Of a stretch of 64,000 nucleotides of DNA, positions 59,103 through 64,000 are shown piece by piece. The position numbers and the translations under genes are program-made. The notes below the pieces were generated by a model. The model saw only the letters and a list, made by a program, of their open reading frames with translations. It was not told where the DNA came from and ran no database searches. The DNA is taken from NCBI RefSeq assembly GCF_002239585.1, contig NZ_NDFH01000003.1, positions 558,001 to 622,000 on the forward strand. The letters are read 5' to 3'. Each line of letters starts with the position of its first letter. Position 1 is the first letter of the stretch. This DNA is from Psychromonas sp. CD1 (GTDB taxonomy: Bacteria; Pseudomonadota; Gammaproteobacteria; Enterobacterales; Psychromonadaceae).

Positions 59103-60053
59103 ATGAATAATACAATATCGAGTCATGTAAAACCTGCAAATGCTTGGGTGCGTTTTAAAAATTCAGATTTTATCTATTATTTTCTAAAAGATAAAACAGC
59201 AATGCTTGGCTTTGCTTTCTTTTTGGCATTTTTAATGGCGGCTATTTTTGCGCCTCTGATTGCGCCAACCAATCCTTATGATTTACTTAATATTGATTTA
59301 ATGGATGCAGAGCTACCCCCCGTTTGGATAACTGATGGCGACCCACGTTTTTTATTAGGCACTGACGATCAGGGCCGTGACATTTTATCCACCATTTTAT
59401 ATGGTGCTCGCCTATCGTTAACCATTGGTTTTTGTGCAGTCGCATTACAATTAGTAATGGGCATTATTATTGGGCTTTCTTCCGGCTATTTTGGCGGCAA
59501 AATAGATACTTTTCTAATGCGTTGTGCCGATATTCAATTATCATTTTCAACCATGATGATTGCCATCATCTTATCTGCTATTTTTAAAGCAAGCTTTGGC
59601 CCTGAGTTTTATTCACAATACGCAGTCTTAATGCTAATTTTGATTATTGGTTTTGCAGAATGGCCTCAATACGCACGAACAATTCGCGCTTCAGTGTTGG
59701 CCGAACGCCAAAAAGAATATGTTGAGGCAGCTAAAGTGATGGGACTTGACTCCATACGTATTATGTTTCGCCATATATTACCTAATTGTTTATCGCCTAT
59801 TTTAGTCATTTCAACCGTACAAATAGCCAATGCGATTATGTCTGAAGCTGCATTGTCCTTTTTAGGGCTCGGTTTGCCTATTGATCAACCCTCTTTAGGC
59901 GCATTAATAAATACAGGCTTTCAATATATTTTTTCCGGTCAATGGTGGATAGCTGCCTTCCCCGGGATTGTATTAGTAAGCTTGGTATTAGTTATCAATG
60001 TTTTAGGTGATTGGTTACGTGATGTATTCAATCCTAAAATTTATAAAGGATAA
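59103..60053 (+). CDS. ABC transporter permease, DppC/OppC type
   Basis: 316 residues, six membrane helices. LGTDDQGRDILSTILYGARLSL is the OppC signature; the EAA loop is EYVEAAKVMGLDSIRIMFRHILPNCL. Last gene of the transporter set. Two strong hairpins follow. Confidence 0.92.
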   Translation: MNNTISSHVKPANAWVRFKNSDFIYYFLKDKTAMLGFAFFLAFLMAAIFAPLIAPTNPYDLLNIDLMDAELPPVWITDGDPRFLLGTDDQGRDILSTILYGARLSLTIGFCAVALQLVMGIIIGLSSGYFGGKIDTFLMRCADIQLSFSTMMIAIILSAIFKASFGPEFYSQYAVLMLILIIGFAEWPQYARTIRASVLAERQKEYVEAAKVMGLDSIRIMFRHILPNCLSPILVISTVQIANAIMSEAALSFLGLGLPIDQPSLGALINTGFQYIFSGQWWIAAFPGIVLVSLVLVINVLGDWLRDVFNPKIYKG

Positions 60054-60118
60054 AAACAAAAAAATACTTTTTTTGTTTTTATGGTTATTTATCAAAATGT
60101 TTTTTTTGATAAATAACC
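60050..60118. terminator. tandem perfect hairpins after the ABC transporter
   Basis: Hairpin 1: ATAAAAACAAAAAAA-TAC-TTTTTTTGTTTTTAT (60050-60082), overlapping the stop codon. Hairpin 2: GGTTATTTATCAAAA-TGTTTT-TTTTGATAAATAACC (60083-60118). Both have 15-bp perfect arms and abut each other. Confidence 0.75.
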
Positions 60119-60276
60119 TCTTAATATAAATGACTTAGATAATTAATTTTATCTACATTAATATATTCTAGCTTCTTGTTCTTTCTTTTTTTAATACTTA
60201 TTCAATTCAAGGTTAAGAAATCCCGAACATTAAGCTATAATCCGCGCTTATTATTTTATCGTGTTTAGGTACTTTC

Positions 60277-62505
60277 ATGACTCTTGATCTATTACAAGCG
60301 GATCGCCCGCTTTTCTCTTATCCCTCTTTTAAATCAAGAGCAGAAAATCCCGCTCCTTTTTTACCCATGTCGCGTAAAGAAATGAAAAAATTAGGCTGGG
60401 ATAGCTGTGATATTATTATCGTTGTAGGCGATGCCTATGTCGATCATCCTAGCTTTGGAATGGCCGTTATTGGACGAACTTTAGAAGCGCAAGGCTATCG
60501 CGTCGGCATTATTGCGCAACCCGATTGGCAGAGCAAAGATGATTTTATGCGCTTAGGTAAACCGAATCTCTTTTTTGGTGTCTCCGCTGGTAATATGGAC
60601 TCCATGATCAATCGTTATACTGCCGAACGACGTATGCGCCATGACGATGCATATACACCCAATAACGAAGGAGGTAAACGCCCAGATCGCGCAGTACTTG
60701 CCTACACTCAACGTTGTAAAGAAGCCTATAAAGATGTGCCGGTTATGATTGGTGGCATCGAAGCAAGTCTACGCAGAATTGCCCATTATGATTATTGGTC
60801 CGATAAAGTGCGCCACTCTGTTTTACTCGACTCAAAAGCCGACATTTTACTTTTTGGTAATGCCGAGCGCCCTTTACTTGAAGTTGCACATCGCTTGTCT
60901 TTGGGTGAGTCCATTCAAGATATGCCTGATATTCGCGGTACAGCAATTATGCTTAAACACGCCTTAGTTGGCTGGCGTGGCATTGACTCTCAACAAGTCG
61001 ATAAACTCGGTAAAATTGATCCCATCATTAATCCTTATGCCGATATTAACGTCGCTTGTGCCACACAAAAATTAGCAGACCAAAGTAGTGCATCTCAAGT
61101 GCGAACGCAAAATATTGATGTATTACCTGCTGATCACCAAAGCGTGAAAAAGAAGCCGTGGGAAAAAACGTATATTCAATTGCCAAGCTATGCCAAGGTA
61201 AGCCAAGATAAAGTTTTATATGCACATACATCACGTGTGTTACATCAAGAAACAAATCCTGGTTGTGCACGTGCATTAGCACAGTTTCATGGCCAACGCT
61301 TACTGTGGGTAAACCCCCCAGCATACCCTCTTACGACTGAAGAAATTGATGCTGTATTTGGTTTGCCTTACCAGAGAATACCTCACCCCGCTTATGGAAA
61401 AGCTAAAATTCCGGCTTATGATATGATCCGTTTTTCGGTTAATATTATGCGAGGCTGTTTTGGTGGCTGTACTTTTTGCTCGATAACAGAACATGAAGGT
61501 CGAGTAATTCAGAGTCGTTCTGAAGACTCTATTATCAAAGAAATTGAAACGATTCGTGATAGTGTGCCTGGCTTTACGGGGGTTATTTCTGATCTCGGAG
61601 GCCCTACCGCAAACATGTATCGCTTAAAATGTAAAAGTCCTAAAGCGGAGCAAACATGTCGTAGATTAAGTTGTGTATTCCCTACGATTTGCCATCATAT
61701 GAGCACTGACCATGGTCATACTATCGATCTTTATCGTCGAGCACGTAAACTTTCTGGTATCAAGAAAATTTTGATTGCCTCAGGTGTCCGTTACGATATA
61801 GCGGTTGAAGATCCTCGTTATGTAAAAGAATTAGTTGAACATCATGTCGGTGGTTACCTTAAAATCGCGCCAGAGCATACTGAAAAAGGCCCTCTGGATA
61901 AAATGATGAAACCAACCATGAGTAGCTATGATACGTTTAAAAATATGTTTGAAAAATACTCAAAGGCAGCGGGGAAAAAACAATATTTGATCCCCTATTT
62001 TATCTCTGCTCATCCTGGCACAAGTGATCGCGATATGATAAATTTAGCACTCTGGCTTAAGCAAAATAATTATAAATTAGATCAAGTACAAAATTTTTAC
62101 CCTTCTCCAATGGCTAACGCTACTACGATGTACCACACTGAAAAAAATCCATTACATAAAGTCAATGCTAACAGTGAGACCGTTATCAGTATTAAGGGGG
62201 CAATACAACGTAAATTACATAAAGCGATTTTACGTTATCATATCCCTGAAAATTGGCCTCAGATTCGTGAAGTCTTAAAAAAATTAGGCTTGGCACGTAA
62301 ACTAATTGGCCGAGGTGCAAACTGTTTAGTTCCCGCCACATCGCGTAACGAAATAAGTCCCCCGCTAAGAAAAGAGAACACACAGATAGCATTAAGCCGA
62401 CACAGTGGCTTAGATCAATTTAAAACGAAAAAAAGAGCACCACAAAAAAGTTTAAATCGTAAAAACAAATTAGGCTCAACGCGGAAAATAAAATTAGGTA
62501 AATAA
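60277..62505 (+). CDS. ygiQ: YgiQ-family radical SAM protein
   Basis: 742 residues. N-terminal domain ([38 protein letters not shown]) and a central radical SAM domain with [15 protein letters not shown] (about residues 391-405; Cx3Cx2C cluster). The lysine/arginine-rich C-terminal tail is typical of the family. The reaction is unknown. ATG in TTTCATGACTC with a poor ribosome site. Confidence 0.93.
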   Translation: MTLDLLQADRPLFSYPSFKSRAENPAPFLPMSRKEMKKLGWDSCDIIIVVGDAYVDHPSFGMAVIGRTLEAQGYRVGIIAQPDWQSKDDFMRLGKPNLFFGVSAGNMDSMINRYTAERRMRHDDAYTPNNEGGKRPDRAVLAYTQRCKEAYKDVPVMIGGIEASLRRIAHYDYWSDKVRHSVLLDSKADILLFGNAERPLLEVAHRLSLGESIQDMPDIRGTAIMLKHALVGWRGIDSQQVDKLGKIDPIINPYADINVACATQKLADQSSASQVRTQNIDVLPADHQSVKKKPWEKTYIQLPSYAKVSQDKVLYAHTSRVLHQETNPGCARALAQFHGQRLLWVNPPAYPLTTEEIDAVFGLPYQRIPHPAYGKAKIPAYDMIRFSVNIMRGCFGGCTFCSITEHEGRVIQSRSEDSIIKEIETIRDSVPGFTGVISDLGGPTANMYRLKCKSPKAEQTCRRLSCVFPTICHHMSTDHGHTIDLYRRARKLSGIKKILIASGVRYDIAVEDPRYVKELVEHHVGGYLKIAPEHTEKGPLDKMMKPTMSSYDTFKNMFEKYSKAAGKKQYLIPYFISAHPGTSDRDMINLALWLKQNNYKLDQVQNFYPSPMANATTMYHTEKNPLHKVNANSETVISIKGAIQRKLHKAILRYHIPENWPQIREVLKKLGLARKLIGRGANCLVPATSRNEISPPLRKENTQIALSRHSGLDQFKTKKRAPQKSLNRKNKLGSTRKIKLGK

Positions 62506-62556
62506 ACGCATTATCACTTCATACTAAGTGTAAAACGCGGCACTTAAATAGTTAGG

Positions 62557-62589
62557 ATAAACTCAGCCATTATATTTGGCTGAGTTTAT
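62557..62589. terminator. terminator between ygiQ and cysB
   Basis: ATAAACTCAGCC-(9)-GGCTGAGTTTAT, 12-bp perfect stem between convergent genes. Confidence 0.75.
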
Positions 62590-62660
62590 TGCCTTTTTAG
62601 TCGCATACATTTACACCGTATAAAGAGCCTTCCCATTATCTAAGTGTAAAGATAATCATC

Positions 62661-63668
<1,008 letters not shown>

Positions 63669-63816
63669 TCATCACTAATTCGGTGTTAAAAAAGCAACTA
63701 TATTAAGTTACTTTTTTATTATTTAAATAAGCAAAATCTCATTTTATTAGAGCAATAATTAGATAAATCACATTGCTCTAATTGCATTTCAAAACGAGTA
63801 ACAATTAGATTTTAAC

Positions 63817-64000
63817 CTAAAAAGGCATTTTAAAGCCCGGTGGCAATTCCATGCCCCCCGTTATCGAACCCATTTTATTTTTATTCACTTCTTCAATTCG
63901 ACGCACCGCATCATTAACCGCTGCGGCGATTAAATCCTCTAACATTTCTTTGTCATCAGTCATCAATTCATCATCAATTTCAACTTTACGTACGTTGTGA
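63817..64000 (-). CDS. ybaB: nucleoid-associated protein YbaB/EbfC (C-terminal part)
   Basis: The last 60 residues are visible before the window edge, ending at the stop at 63817-63819: [49 protein letters not shown]. This is the C-terminal half of the YbaB/EbfC family. Usually next to dnaX and recR, which would lie beyond the edge. Confidence 0.93.
   Translation of the reverse strand, partial: HNVRKVEIDDELMTDDKEMLEDLIAAAVNDAVRRIEEVNKNKMGSITGGMELPPGFKMPF

Overview
The window looks like a chromosomal segment of an AT-rich marine gammaproteobacterium, most probably Psychromonas or a close relative in the Alteromonadales/Vibrionales neighbourhood. This is inferred from gene content and order, not from a search: motY beside rnt (sodium-driven polar flagellar motor), hinT-lpoB, yejK/yejL/yejM, ptsH-ptsI-crr, serB divergent from ytjB, yffB-dapE, a TRAP-linked hexuronate locus and an SO_0444-type metal permease. 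Most genes are ordinary housekeeping genes with good Shine-Dalgarno sequences and clear intrinsic terminators.

Layout. 1-9.2 kb: end of a membrane protein, an acyl-CoA dehydrogenase, a MarC-family protein, the threonine-degradation pair kbl-tdh, a DUF3014 protein, the repair helicase radD and a small orphan gene. 9.2-16.6 kb: a hexuronate catabolic locus, with uxaC, uxuB and TRAP dctM/dctQ leftward and the TRAP binding protein and uxuA rightward. Two near-identical ATTGGT-N2-ACCAAT operators of UxuR/ExuR type lie at its two rightward transcription starts. 16.7-22.7 kb: a tightly overlapping SMC-like operon of Mks/Wadjet type (ATPase, small subunit, kleisin-like subunit) that ends with a small membrane protein where a JetD nuclease might be expected. 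22.9-28.1 kb: a ROK sugar kinase, a PHP phosphatase, a ZntR-like regulator with its metal permease, and sbcB next to an integrase remnant. 28.6-36.5 kb: ptsH-ptsI-crr, yffB-dapE-M15 peptidase-PilZ, an orphan gene, serB and ytjB.

36.5-40.7 kb is the most rearranged part. sodB carries eleven AACG tetranucleotides just upstream of its start. Beyond them lies a truncated, inverted, nearly identical 1-kb copy of the motY/yajD 3' region; the complete copy lies about 1.2 kb away, on the far side of grxD and rnt. 41-54 kb: ylqF, a GH4 6-phospho-alpha-glucosidase next to an IS256-family transposase remnant, yajQ, panE, LPP20-type lipoprotein, lpoB, hinT, a two-domain QueD-like protein, yejK, yejL (preceded by a 74-bp tandem duplication of its own 5' end), yejM and rnb. 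54-64 kb: an irregular tRNA-Ser(UGA), an oligopeptide-type ABC transporter (fused double ATPase, binding protein, two permeases), ygiQ, cysB and the end of ybaB.

The strongest candidates for something less described are the nuclease-less SMC operon with its membrane protein, the inverted motY duplication bracketing grxD-rnt, the sodB microsatellite, and a plus-strand terminator in an otherwise empty 566-bp gap that may end a small RNA. No CRISPR array, rRNA or intact mobile element was seen.
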